From the NCBI RefSeq assembly GCF_004801905.1, contig NZ_SSSN01000005.1:248001-312000 (forward strand): a stretch of DNA of 64,000 nt, in the 5' to 3' direction. This DNA is from Orlajensenia flava (GTDB lineage: Bacteria > Actinomycetota > Actinomycetes > Actinomycetales > Microbacteriaceae). The notes under the pieces were generated by a model. It searched no databases. It had not been told where the DNA came from and saw only the letters and a list, made by a program, of their open reading frames with translations. Made by a program: the position numbers and the translations under genes. Below are positions 33,222-40,676 of the stretch, in pieces (position 1 is the first letter of the stretch; every line of letters starts with the position of its first letter).

Positions 33222-34832
33222 TTGAGCATCGACCACCACGCCGGCACTGCCAGGCCCGCCGCCAGTGCAACACCCCCGGCCCCGTCGCGATTCGACAGCT
33301 GGATGGTCACCCGACCTCTCATCGGCGGCATCCTCGTCGTGCTCGCCGGCATCGAGATGTTCTTCTCGACGCAGCTCGATCTGGGCAACCTCCACATCCA
33401 GGTGGGCATCGAGGGCATGCAGGCCACCATCCTCCCGATCACGCTCGTCGTGCTCGGAGTGCTGGCGATCGTGTCGCCGTCGCAGCGCTTGTTCTACGGC
33501 ATTCTCACGCTCGTCGTCGCCATCTACTCACTCGTCGCGGTGAACTTGGGCGGATTCCTCGTCGGGATGCTCCTCGGCGTGGCCGGTGGCATCGTCGTCG
33601 TGACGTGGGCACCCCAACGCGATGACGATGTTCTCGATGGTGCGGGTGCGTCGGGCGGAGTCGCAGAGGCGAGCGATGATCGCGCTGGCGTTCCCGAGGG
33701 CGCCCTCGAGGCGGGCGTCCCGGTGGATGCGGGGGCTGGCGCGACGGGCGAAGTTGAGCAGGCGAGCGATGATCGCACGGTCAAGGCGAGTGCCGACCGT
33801 TCGGCCGACGTCGGGATGCGCCGCGATCGCGTGAGGCCTGTTACAGCTGCATCGGCCGACGACCTCGCGCACGCCGACGACCTGTCCGTCGTGACCGGCG
33901 CCCTGAGCTCCGCACCGGAGCCGCCCCCTTTTCCCGCAGCGCCGGCTGACACCGGCGCCGCCACACCCGCGCCCGCATCCGGCACGATCCCGGCTCCGCT
34001 GCCGGCCCGCGCCGGATCGCTCACCCTGACGTTGCTCGCCGCCGTGATCGTGTCGGGCATCCTGACGTCGGGGCTCGCCGCTCCCAGCGCCCGGGCCGAT
34101 GATGTCGGCGGATGCTCCGGCTCGAGCTGCGACGCGACTCCAACGCCCGACCCCGGGGCGCCTGGCGAACCCGTACCCGCTAGTACCCCGACCTCCACGC
34201 CCGGCCCGACGCCGTCCGTGCCGACGCCGTCCGTGCCGACGACCACTTCACCGACGTCCACGCCGACATCGTCGCTCACGCCACCCACCAGCGGTCCCGA
34301 CGATGGCACGACCCATGGTTCGGCAGGTGGTTCCGGCGGATACGCGCGGGGTGACACCGACCCGGCCGCCGCCGCAGCCACCGCCGCCGCGACCCCCGCC
34401 CCGCCCGTCATCGCTGATGCCCTCTACCCCGGTGCCACCGCCCAAGTCAGCGGGTCATCGCTCGGCCTCATAGGGGGACGGTTCGTGGGTGTCACCACGG
34501 CGACCCTCCTCGATGGCCGCACGGTTCCTGTGCTGCGCATCACGGCCGACCAGATGTCCATCGCCGATTTCTCGCTCGATGCGCCGGCCGCGGGCGGTCG
34601 TCGCCAGCCGAACACCGCGTCGCGCATGAGTGCGGACGGCCGCGTCGAGCTGCTCGTCGTCTCCCTCGGCGGCACTCTGGCGGATGGCACCGGCATCCGT
34701 TTCGATGCTGCGGCCCCGCCCCCCGATGGCACGCTGCTGCCCGGGCTGACGGGCCCGGTCGTGGAGTTGGTCTCGATCACGGGCGACTCGTTGCGCCTCG
34801 TGGGATCGCACCAGCAGGTGCCGGTCGCGTAG
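33222..34832 (+). CDS. DUF6114 domain protein with Pro/Ser/Thr-rich linker and extra C-terminal domain
   Basis: 536 residues from a TTG start (33222; AGGAG upstream). Residues 25-130 are the DUF6114 membrane domain, four hydrophobic segments beginning WMVTRPLIGGILVVLAGIEM. A charged low-complexity stretch with two ASDDR repeats follows, then a fifth span (SLTLTLLAAVIVSGILTSG), a long Pro/Ser/Thr linker (TPGPTPSVPTPSVPT) and a C-terminal domain of about 150 residues (LGLIGGRFVGVTTATLLDG). Streptomyces DUF6114 proteins are usually only the membrane part, so the outer extension is notable. It likely displays a domain outside the membrane together with the DUF6230 partner. Confidence 0.85.
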   Translation: MSIDHHAGTARPAASATPPAPSRFDSWMVTRPLIGGILVVLAGIEMFFSTQLDLGNLHIQVGIEGMQATILPITLVVLGVLAIVSPSQRLFYGILTLVVAIYSLVAVNLGGFLVGMLLGVAGGIVVVTWAPQRDDDVLDGAGASGGVAEASDDRAGVPEGALEAGVPVDAGAGATGEVEQASDDRTVKASADRSADVGMRRDRVRPVTAASADDLAHADDLSVVTGALSSAPEPPPFPAAPADTGAATPAPASGTIPAPLPARAGSLTLTLLAAVIVSGILTSGLAAPSARADDVGGCSGSSCDATPTPDPGAPGEPVPASTPTSTPGPTPSVPTPSVPTTTSPTSTPTSSLTPPTSGPDDGTTHGSAGGSGGYARGDTDPAAAAATAAATPAPPVIADALYPGATAQVSGSSLGLIGGRFVGVTTATLLDGRTVPVLRITADQMSIADFSLDAPAAGGRRQPNTASRMSADGRVELLVVSLGGTLADGTGIRFDAAAPPPDGTLLPGLTGPVVELVSITGDSLRLVGSHQQVPVA

Positions 34833-34915
34833 CACCCCGGCGCTGCGGGGGAAACCCTCTACCCGGATGCGGTCTGCAGTCGGATGCTGGACCCATCCGA
34901 TGACGGGAGAACCAG

Positions 34916-35098
34916 ATGTCCGATATCAACGCGCCCAGTGCATCCGAGGCGCCGGGTCAGGACGATGAGACGACGGATCCAGCGGATCCGGGCACGGAGG
35001 AGTCGTCGTCGTACAACATCTCGCCGCCGCCCGACGTCGACTCCGAACCGGGTGGCGACGGGCTTCCCAGCGCGGACGAGGACTCCGCCGCCGAGTAG
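34916..35098 (+). CDS. Small acidic protein
   Basis: 60 residues, MSDINAPSASEAPGQDDE at the start and DEDSAAE at the end, rich in Asp, Glu, Ser and Pro and probably disordered. GGGAG lies six bases before the ATG. A similarly acidic 49-residue protein is encoded at 46547-46696. No family recognised. A very strong terminator hairpin follows. Confidence 0.6.
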   Translation: MSDINAPSASEAPGQDDETTDPADPGTEESSSYNISPPPDVDSEPGGDGLPSADEDSAAE

Positions 35099-35114
35099 TC
35101 GCGCCAGGAGACGG

Positions 35115-35181
35115 CTCAGCGCCACCTCGTCGGCGTTCGCGCCAGTTGAACTGGCGCGCGTACCGACGAAGTGGCGCTGAG
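35115..35181. terminator. Large two-tier hairpin terminator
   Basis: Outer arms of 19 bp (35115-35133 and 35163-35181) with one mismatch, and an inner perfect stem GCGCCAGTT/AACTGGCGC at 35139-35157. It separates the acidic protein gene (plus) from msrA (minus). Confidence 0.75.
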
Positions 35182-35198
35182 GGACGACGCTGAGGGCG

Positions 35199-35714
35199 CT
35201 ACGCGGGCTGCTGCTCGCTGCGCTTGGGCAGCACCCATCCCGGGCGGACGAAGTGGCAGGTGTATCCGTTGGGGTACTTCTGCAGGTAGTCCTGGTGCTC
35301 GGGCTCGGCCTCCCAGAACGGAGCGGCCGGCTCGATGGTCGTGGCGACCTTTCCGGGCCAGAGGCCGGAGGCGTCGACATCCGCGATGGTGTCGCGCGCG
35401 ATCGCCTCCTGCTCGGGGCTCTGCGGGAAGATCGCCGAACGATAGCTCGTGCCGATGTCGTTGCCCTGCCGGTTCAGCGTAGTGGGGTCGTGCACCTGGA
35501 AGAAGAACTCCAGCTGGTCGCGGTAGCTGGTCTTCTCGGGGTCGAACACGATCTCGAGAGCCTCGGCGTGGCCGGGGTGATTGCGGTAGGTCGCGTTGGC
35601 GTTCTGGCCGCCGGTGTAGCCGACGCGGGTGCTGATGACGCCCGGGCGCGTGCGCACGAGCTCCTCCATGCCCCAGAAGCAGCCTCCGGCGAGAATTGCG
35701 GTCTCGGTGCTCAT
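35199..35714 (-). CDS. msrA: Peptide methionine sulfoxide reductase MsrA
   Basis: 171 residues with the catalytic GGCFWGMEE motif near the N terminus, followed by [29 protein letters not shown] and [11 protein letters not shown], all diagnostic of MsrA. It reduces methionine-S-sulfoxide in proteins or free methionine using thioredoxin. The ATG overlaps the msrB stop by 4 bp; msrB is upstream, so the two form a coupled operon for oxidative-damage repair. Confidence 0.95.
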   Translation of the reverse strand: MSTETAILAGGCFWGMEELVRTRPGVISTRVGYTGGQNANATYRNHPGHAEALEIVFDPEKTSYRDQLEFFFQVHDPTTLNRQGNDIGTSYRSAIFPQSPEQEAIARDTIADVDASGLWPGKVATTIEPAAPFWEAEPEHQDYLQKYPNGYTCHFVRPGWVLPKRSEQQPA

Positions 35715-36196
35715 GATGCGTCCTCCTGCGTGTTGGTCGTGGTGTTCATCGTCTGCGGGAACAGCGAGCGGAAGTCGCCGTATCCCTGCGCCTCGAGCTC
35801 GCCGACGGGGACGAATCGCATCGCCGCCGAGTTCATGCAATAGCGTAGGCCTCCCGCCTCGGCCGGCCCATCGTCGAAGACGTGACCGAGGTGGCTGTCG
35901 GCGCCGCTCGAACGCACCTCGGTGCGCTTCATCCACAGCGTCCGGTCGGTCTTCTGCGTGACGGCGTCGGCGCTGATCGGCCGCGTGAAGCTCGGCCATC
36001 CGGAGTGGCTGTCGTACTTGTCGGTCGACGCGAACAGCGGTTGCCCCGACACCACATCGACGTAGATTCCGGCGTCGTGGTTGTTCCAGTACTCGTTGCG
36101 GAAGGCGGGCTCGGTGGCGTCCTCCTGCGTGACCCGGTACTGCGCGGGCGTGAGGCCGCTCACGGCCTCGGGAGTCTTGCGGTAGTCCTGTGACAC
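35711..36196 (-). CDS. msrB: Peptide methionine sulfoxide reductase MsrB
   Basis: 161 residues with [20 protein letters not shown] and the catalytic [12 protein letters not shown] near the C terminus. The two CxxC pairs that bind zinc in many MsrB enzymes are replaced (GIYVDVVSG has no Cys), so this is a zinc-free form. It reduces methionine-R-sulfoxide. First gene of the msrB-msrA operon; its promoter should lie in the repeat-rich region above 36197. Confidence 0.95.
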   Translation of the reverse strand: MSQDYRKTPEAVSGLTPAQYRVTQEDATEPAFRNEYWNNHDAGIYVDVVSGQPLFASTDKYDSHSGWPSFTRPISADAVTQKTDRTLWMKRTEVRSSGADSHLGHVFDDGPAEAGGLRYCMNSAAMRFVPVGELEAQGYGDFRSLFPQTMNTTTNTQEDAS

Positions 36197-36327
36197 TTTC
36201 TGCTCCTGTTCTCGACATCGCTGGCTGCGACGGCTGGCGGTCGCTCATCTCGGTCTATCGGAGTTCGCGGCCACTGGATAGAACGGATGGGATGTCGATG
36301 CTGTTCCATCGAGGCTGGGAGCGCGCT

Positions 36328-36380
36328 GTGGGTTTGAGCGCGGGCGGGCGCTCGTGGGTTTGGGCGCGAGCGGGCGCTGG
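36328..36380. repeat. Two tandem 26-27-bp imperfect repeats
   Basis: Two adjacent copies of GTGGGTTTG-rGCGCGrGCGGGCGCT (36328-36353 and 36354-36380) upstream of msrB, immediately before the larger direct-repeat array. No coding frame is convincing here. Confidence 0.6.
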
Positions 36381-36392
36381 CTGTCGCGGCGG

Positions 36393-36782
36393 CGGATGCG
36401 CGTTATGGCACCGACGCGCGGCCGGATGCGCGTTGTGGCACTGCGGTGACGGCAACGCGGTCCGGCCGGATGTGGGGGCCGTGCCGGCGGATGCGCGTTA
36501 TGGCACCGACGCGCGGCGGGATGCGCGTTATGGCAGTGCGATGATGGCGACGAGGCGAGAGTGGATGTGCGGCGCGGTCACGGATGCGTCAAAGCGTCGA
36601 CGCGAACGCTTGCGGCATCGGATCCGGGCGCGCTGCCGGCCGGATGCGCGTTATGGCACCGGCGCGTGAGCGGATGCGCGTTATGGCACTGAGGGGGTGG
36701 GAGTGGGGTCGGGCCGGACGTGGGGCGCGGCGGCGGATGCGCGTTATGGCACCGACTCGACGCGGGATGCGCGTTATGGCAC
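36393..36782. repeat. Array of four paired 19-bp direct repeats
   Basis: Eight copies of CGGATGCGCGTTATGGCAC (some with one change) start at about 36393, 36423, 36488, 36518, 36641, 36671, 36734 and 36764. They come as four pairs; within each pair the distance start-to-start is exactly 30 bp, about three helical turns, while pairs are 93-153 bp apart. The repeat is not palindromic. Most of the array is non-coding; the last copy overlaps the 3-prime end of the histidine phosphatase gene. It is not a CRISPR: repeats are too short and spacers too short and uneven. Confidence 0.8.
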
Positions 36783-37502
36783 GGAGGTGGGGTGCGGCGG
36801 GGGTGCGTCTCGCACGGTCGACAGGGTGCGGCTGAGCGGGTCGATCGCGGTGACGTCTTCGAGCTCCGCGCCCGAGATGGGCTCGGCATGCCAGTCGACG
36901 AGGGTCCAGCCCGCAGGACCGTCCGGTCCATCGGGGTCGACGGAATCGAGGGTGACCATGCCCGTGTTCAGCAGCTCGTGGGTCGAGGCGAACGTGTCGC
37001 TGATGTTGCCGGAGCGGTTGGCCGCCCACACGCGGATCGCCATGCCGTGGCTGAACGCCGCAGCGACGTCGACATCCGGATCCGCTGCCGCGACGATCGC
37101 GGCGATCGCCTCGTCGTACCGGGCGAAGAACTCGTGGCCATCGGCGGCACCCGGCATCCGCACGTCGAGCTCGCCCTGCGCCCACGCGAAGCACGTGCTC
37201 AGGTACAGGTGCACGGACACCGGGTCGCTGCGGTCTTCGAGCTCGCCCGCCTCAACCTCTCGGAGCCCGGGCAGGATTGTGATGGGCAGGTCGAGGTGTC
37301 GGGCCAGCGGGGCGGCCGTCAGCTGGGTACGCAGAAGTGGGGATGCGAAGATCGCCTGCGGATACCGGCCGTCGAGTGCGTCCGTGACCGCTTCCGCCTG
37401 CTCCTCGCCCAGTTCTGTGAGGCCCGGACCGGGCGCGTCGGTGTCGAGGCGACCGAGGACGTTCGACGGGGTCTGGCCGTGGCGGATGAGCAGAAGACGC
37501 AT
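36774..37502 (-). CDS. Histidine phosphatase family protein
   Basis: 242 residues with the phosphoglycerate mutase-like fold: catalytic LLLIRHGQTPSN at the N terminus, SPLLRTQLTAAPLA, the acidic REVEAGELEDR, and the second catalytic His in AAAFSHGMAIRV. It transfers phosphate through a phosphohistidine; the substrate is unknown. ATG at 37502 is preferred since homology starts there; GTG at 37511 would add three residues. The gene is flanked by two different direct-repeat arrays, and its last codons lie inside the downstream one. Confidence 0.88.
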   Translation of the reverse strand: MRLLLIRHGQTPSNVLGRLDTDAPGPGLTELGEEQAEAVTDALDGRYPQAIFASPLLRTQLTAAPLARHLDLPITILPGLREVEAGELEDRSDPVSVHLYLSTCFAWAQGELDVRMPGAADGHEFFARYDEAIAAIVAAADPDVDVAAAFSHGMAIRVWAANRSGNISDTFASTHELLNTGMVTLDSVDPDGPDGPAGWTLVDWHAEPISGAELEDVTAIDPLSRTLSTVRDAPPPHPTSVP

Positions 37503-37544
37503 GGTTCGCACAGCCTAAGCCTGCTGAAGCCCGCATCCGCCCGC

Positions 37545-37738
37545 GCCAGCCCGCTCGTGCTTGCCCCAGTCGCCACCCCCGCTCGTGCCTGCCGCAGTCG
37601 CCACCCCGTTCGCCAGCCTCTCGCGCTCGCCCCAGTCGCCCCCGGCTCGCGCTCGCCCCAGTCGCCCCCGGCTCGCGCTCGCCCCAGTCGCCAGCCCGGT
37701 CCCGCTCGCGCCAGTCGCCACCCCGCTTGCGCCCGCCA
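37545..37738. repeat. Direct-repeat array around CAGTCGCC
   Basis: Six copies of CAGTCGCC start at 37567, 37595, 37633, 37659, 37685 and 37712, within a longer degenerate unit GCTCGCGCTCGCCCCAGTCGCC. Spacing is 26-28 bp except for one of 38. The array fills the gap between the start of the histidine phosphatase gene and the end of the PPOX gene, so it occupies the phosphatase promoter region. It has no sequence in common with the array at 36393-36782. Confidence 0.75.
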
Positions 37739-37741
37739 GCG

Positions 37742-38179
37742 TTACCAGGCGGCGAGCTTCTCCGGCGTCATCACGATGACCGTGCTGAACTGCTCGGCGA
37801 TGGGGCCGATATCCATGCCGTAGTCGACCATTCCCTCGGCGTACTTGGTTCCGTACGCCGCGCCGATCTCGTCGAGCCACTCGGTCGTCGGGCGGTCGGA
37901 CAGCACCGCCGAGCCCGTCAGGATCACGATCTCGGAGCCGAACGGGCCTGACTCGAGGTGGAACTGCACGGGCGAGCCACGACGGATGGCGCGGACCTTC
38001 GTCGTGGGGGGCTCGCTCAGCACGATGACCGTGCCGTCGTGCCAGAGGAACCAGACGGGGACGCTGTGCGGTGTTCCGTCGGCGCGTACGGTCGTCAGCC
38101 AGCCGATGATCTCGGAGTCGAGCTTGCGAAGCGCCGTCTGGTGCGCCTCCTTGCTCTCATCGAACAACGTGTCGGTCAT
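37742..38179 (-). CDS. Pyridoxamine 5'-phosphate oxidase-like flavoprotein (probably F420-dependent)
   Basis: 145 residues of the split-barrel PPOX fold: IIGWLTTVRADGTPHSVPVW, FLWHDGTVIVLSEPPTTKV and FHLESGPFGSEIVILTG. It resembles the mycobacterial Rv3369-like PPOX group (TIGR03667), small enzymes using FMN or F420 for reductions. The start overlaps the stop of the upstream hydrolase gene by 4 bp, so both are coupled. Confidence 0.85.
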   Translation of the reverse strand: MTDTLFDESKEAHQTALRKLDSEIIGWLTTVRADGTPHSVPVWFLWHDGTVIVLSEPPTTKVRAIRRGSPVQFHLESGPFGSEIVILTGSAVLSDRPTTEWLDEIGAAYGTKYAEGMVDYGMDIGPIAEQFSTVIVMTPEKLAAW

Positions 38180-39069
38180 GATCGGTCCTCTCTGGGGTTC
38201 GATGCGAGATGGTCACGGAACCACGCGACGGCGATCGCGTCGTACGCCGCAGCCCCTGCCGTCTGCGGAGCGGGTTCGATGCCGGGCTCCTCGGCCAGTG
38301 CGTGACCGACCCCGTCCACCACGCGCAGCTCGGCGGACGATGCGTCGGCGAACGCCCGCGCCGGAGAGAGAAACCCCTCCTCATCGTCCGCTCCGGCGAC
38401 GACGAGAACGGCCGCGCCCGTCGCGTCGATTTCGGGAGCCTGCCGAACGAAGTCGAGCTGGGTCGCGACGGCCTGGGCCGGTGGCTTCCAGTCGTAGGCG
38501 CCGCGGCCGAAGAAGGCGGACATCTGCTCGATGTTCGGCTCGAGCTGAAGCATGGGACTGACCAGCACGACGGCGCGGGCCTCGGATGCGCCGCTCGCCA
38601 GCACTCCCGCGGCTACCGCCGAGCCGGCCGAGCCGCCCAGGAGGCCGACCGGCGCAGACGGGTCGACGCCGAGGTGCTCGCGCGCGTCGGAGAACGCCTG
38701 CGGGAACTCGGCGATCGCGCCCAGGCAGATGGGCTCGAACAATCGGGTGACGGGATCTTCGGAGGCCAGCTGCATGATGGCGTCCATACCTCCGGCCGGC
38801 ATCCGTTCTCCGTTGAGCGGCAGCCCGAAGTAGATCACGGTCGCGTCGAGACCATCGAGCGGCAGCGCCGCCGCGAAAGCGGCCTCGGAGCGCGGGGGGT
38901 CGAGAAGGTGCCATGCGGCGATCACCGGGGCGCCGGGGGAGTCTCCGCGCCGAGCGACGTAGGGAACCCCATTGCCGGTGGTCCCTCGCACCATCTCCGT
39001 GCTCGTGACAGCACCGGCATTCGATGCCCCGTCAGCTGCCGCACCCTCGACCATCGCATCTTCGCTCAT
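38176..39069 (-). CDS. Alpha/beta hydrolase (dienelactone hydrolase-like)
   Basis: 297 residues. The core is alpha/beta hydrolase: VIAAWHLLDPPR, ATVIYFGLP, nucleophile elbow GLLGGSAGSAV, Asp in VAGADDEEGF and His in VDGVGHALAEE. The first 30 residues (ASNAGAVTSTEM) are low-complexity. The elbow GGSAGS keeps the nucleophilic Ser. It forms a two-gene operon with the PPOX gene. ATG 39069 is taken as start because everything further upstream is antisense to the GNAT gene. Substrate unknown. Confidence 0.8.
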   Translation of the reverse strand: MSEDAMVEGAAADGASNAGAVTSTEMVRGTTGNGVPYVARRGDSPGAPVIAAWHLLDPPRSEAAFAAALPLDGLDATVIYFGLPLNGERMPAGGMDAIMQLASEDPVTRLFEPICLGAIAEFPQAFSDAREHLGVDPSAPVGLLGGSAGSAVAAGVLASGASEARAVVLVSPMLQLEPNIEQMSAFFGRGAYDWKPPAQAVATQLDFVRQAPEIDATGAAVLVVAGADDEEGFLSPARAFADASSAELRVVDGVGHALAEEPGIEPAPQTAGAAAYDAIAVAWFRDHLASNPREDRS

Positions 39070-39186
39070 GCAATCGACGCTAGCCGTCCCCACCGACACT
39101 CGAAAGACGGAAACCCGGTCGGCGCGTGGCCACGCGAACCAGTGCGGCAGGCACCCGACCGTGTCCGCCGATGGCAGCATGGTCGT

Positions 39187-39816
39187 ATGGGCGAGAGAGA
39201 GCGGATCGAGATCCGGCCCGCGCAGCCCGGCGATGCCGCAGGGGTCGCCGACGTGTGGTTGCGTTCGTTCTCTGCAGCGCTGCCGACGGTCGCCCGCGCG
39301 CACTCGAATGACGACGTGCGGCGGTGGGTGAGGGAGGTCCTCCTGCCGGATTCGGCCGTATGGGTCGCGGTCGACACGAGCGCCCGCACGAGCGCAGAGG
39401 TGAGCGCCGACACGAGCGCAGAGGCGAGCGCCGACACGAGCGTCGACGGAAGCGCCCACGCGGCCGCCGACGCAGGAGCCGACGCGATCCTCGGAATGAT
39501 GGCGCTCGGAGGCGTCGACGGAGACGGATGCACGGAGCTCGACCAGCTCTACGTCGTGCCCGAGCGATTCAGCCAAGGCATCGGCACCCGTCTCGTCGAG
39601 CGGGCGCGCATCGAGGCGCCCGGGGGCCTGGTGCTGTGGACGTTCCAGGTCAACACCGCCGCGCGTGCCTTCTACGCGAGTCGGGGATTCATCGAGGTCG
39701 CCCTCACCGACGGGGCAGACAACGAGGAGCACGAACCCGACGTGAGGCTGCGCTGGCAGCCGACGGACCCGCAACAAACGACAAGCCAAGACATCACCCA
39801 ACGAAGGAAACCATGA
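39187..39816 (+). CDS. GNAT acetyltransferase with repetitive insertion
   Basis: 209 residues: GNAT core with IRPAQPGDAAGVADVWLRSF, LDQLYVVPERFSQGIGTRL (acetyl-CoA site) and NTAARAFYASRGFIE. Between two strands of the core, at about residues 64-100, there is a Ser/Ala/Asp-rich insertion of units such as SAEASADT encoded by a 24-bp tandem repeat (about 39390-39450). The insertion looks recent. The stop overlaps the ATG of the next gene (ATGA), implying coupled translation with the 3-hydroxyacyl-CoA dehydrogenase. Confidence 0.82.
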   Translation: MGERERIEIRPAQPGDAAGVADVWLRSFSAALPTVARAHSNDDVRRWVREVLLPDSAVWVAVDTSARTSAEVSADTSAEASADTSVDGSAHAAADAGADAILGMMALGGVDGDGCTELDQLYVVPERFSQGIGTRLVERARIEAPGGLVLWTFQVNTAARAFYASRGFIEVALTDGADNEEHEPDVRLRWQPTDPQQTTSQDITQRRKP

Positions 39817-40673
39817 CTGAATTCACCAGCGTCACCGTGCTCGGCACCGGAGTGCTCGGCTCGCAGATCGCCTACCAGACCGCGTTCAGCGACTTCGACG
39901 TGGTCGCCTACGACATCAGCGACGAGTTGCTCGAGGGCGCGAAGAAGCGCTTCGCCGCGCTCGCCACCACCTATGCGAAGCACGTGAAGGGGGCGGGCGA
40001 CGGCAAGGCGGATGACGCGCTGACCCGCATCCGTTACTCCAGTGATCTCGCCGACGCCGTCAAGGATGCCGACCTCGTCATCGAGGCCGTGCCCGAGGAC
40101 ATCGCCGTCAAGCGCGAGACCTACGGCCGGCTCGCCGAGGTCGCGCCCGAGAAGACCATCTTCGCCACCAACTCCTCGACCCTGCTGCCGAGCGCGATCG
40201 CGGACTACACCGGCCGGCCGGACAAGTTTCTCGCCATGCACTTCGCCAACCACATCTGGCTGCACAACGTCGCCGAGATCATGGGCAGCCCGCAGACCGA
40301 TCCCGCCGTGTTCGCGCAGCTCGTCGACTTCGCCGGCGCCATCGGCATGGTGCCCATCGAGGTGCATAAGGAGAAGGCCGGCTACGTGCTCAACTCCCTG
40401 CTCGTGCCGTTCATGACCGCCGCGAGCGACCTGCTCGTGGATGGCGTCGCCGACCCGGAGACCATCGACAAGACCTGGAAGATCGGCACGGGCGCGCCGG
40501 CCGGTCCCTTCGAGATCTACGACGTCGTCGGGCTCACCACGGCGTACAACATCTCGCGGAACGGCGGACCGAAGCAGCAGAAGTTCGCCGCCTTCCTCAA
40601 GGAGAACTTCATCGACCAGGGCAAGCTGGGCGTCGCGACGGGCGAGGGCTTCTACACCTATCCGCGCAGCTGA
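39813..40673 (+). CDS. 3-hydroxyacyl-CoA dehydrogenase (NAD-binding, HADH-like)
   Basis: 286 residues. N-terminal Rossmann domain: VTVLGTGVLGSQIAYQTA, DLVIEAVPEDIAVKRE, FATNSSTLLPSAIA and MHFANHIWLHNVAEIMG, where the usual catalytic His of MHFFNP is kept in context; the C-terminal HAD domain has EKAGYVLNSLLVPFM and GVATGEGFYTYP. It oxidises a (3S)-hydroxyacyl-CoA or related hydroxy acid with NAD. GAAGGAAA lies upstream of the ATG. It is distant from the catabolic cluster and lacks its operator, so its pathway is not clear. Confidence 0.88.
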   Translation: MTEFTSVTVLGTGVLGSQIAYQTAFSDFDVVAYDISDELLEGAKKRFAALATTYAKHVKGAGDGKADDALTRIRYSSDLADAVKDADLVIEAVPEDIAVKRETYGRLAEVAPEKTIFATNSSTLLPSAIADYTGRPDKFLAMHFANHIWLHNVAEIMGSPQTDPAVFAQLVDFAGAIGMVPIEVHKEKAGYVLNSLLVPFMTAASDLLVDGVADPETIDKTWKIGTGAPAGPFEIYDVVGLTTAYNISRNGGPKQQKFAAFLKENFIDQGKLGVATGEGFYTYPRS

Positions 40674-40676
40674 GCC

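Noticed and set aside
36393-36782. CRISPR array
   Set aside because: Repeats are 19 bp, spacers are 11 bp within pairs and 46-104 bp between pairs, and there are no cas genes. Reported as a direct-repeat array instead.
37545-37738. Pro/Ala/Arg-rich reading frames through the CAGTCGCC array
   Set aside because: Frames are open only because of repeat composition; no start site or homology.
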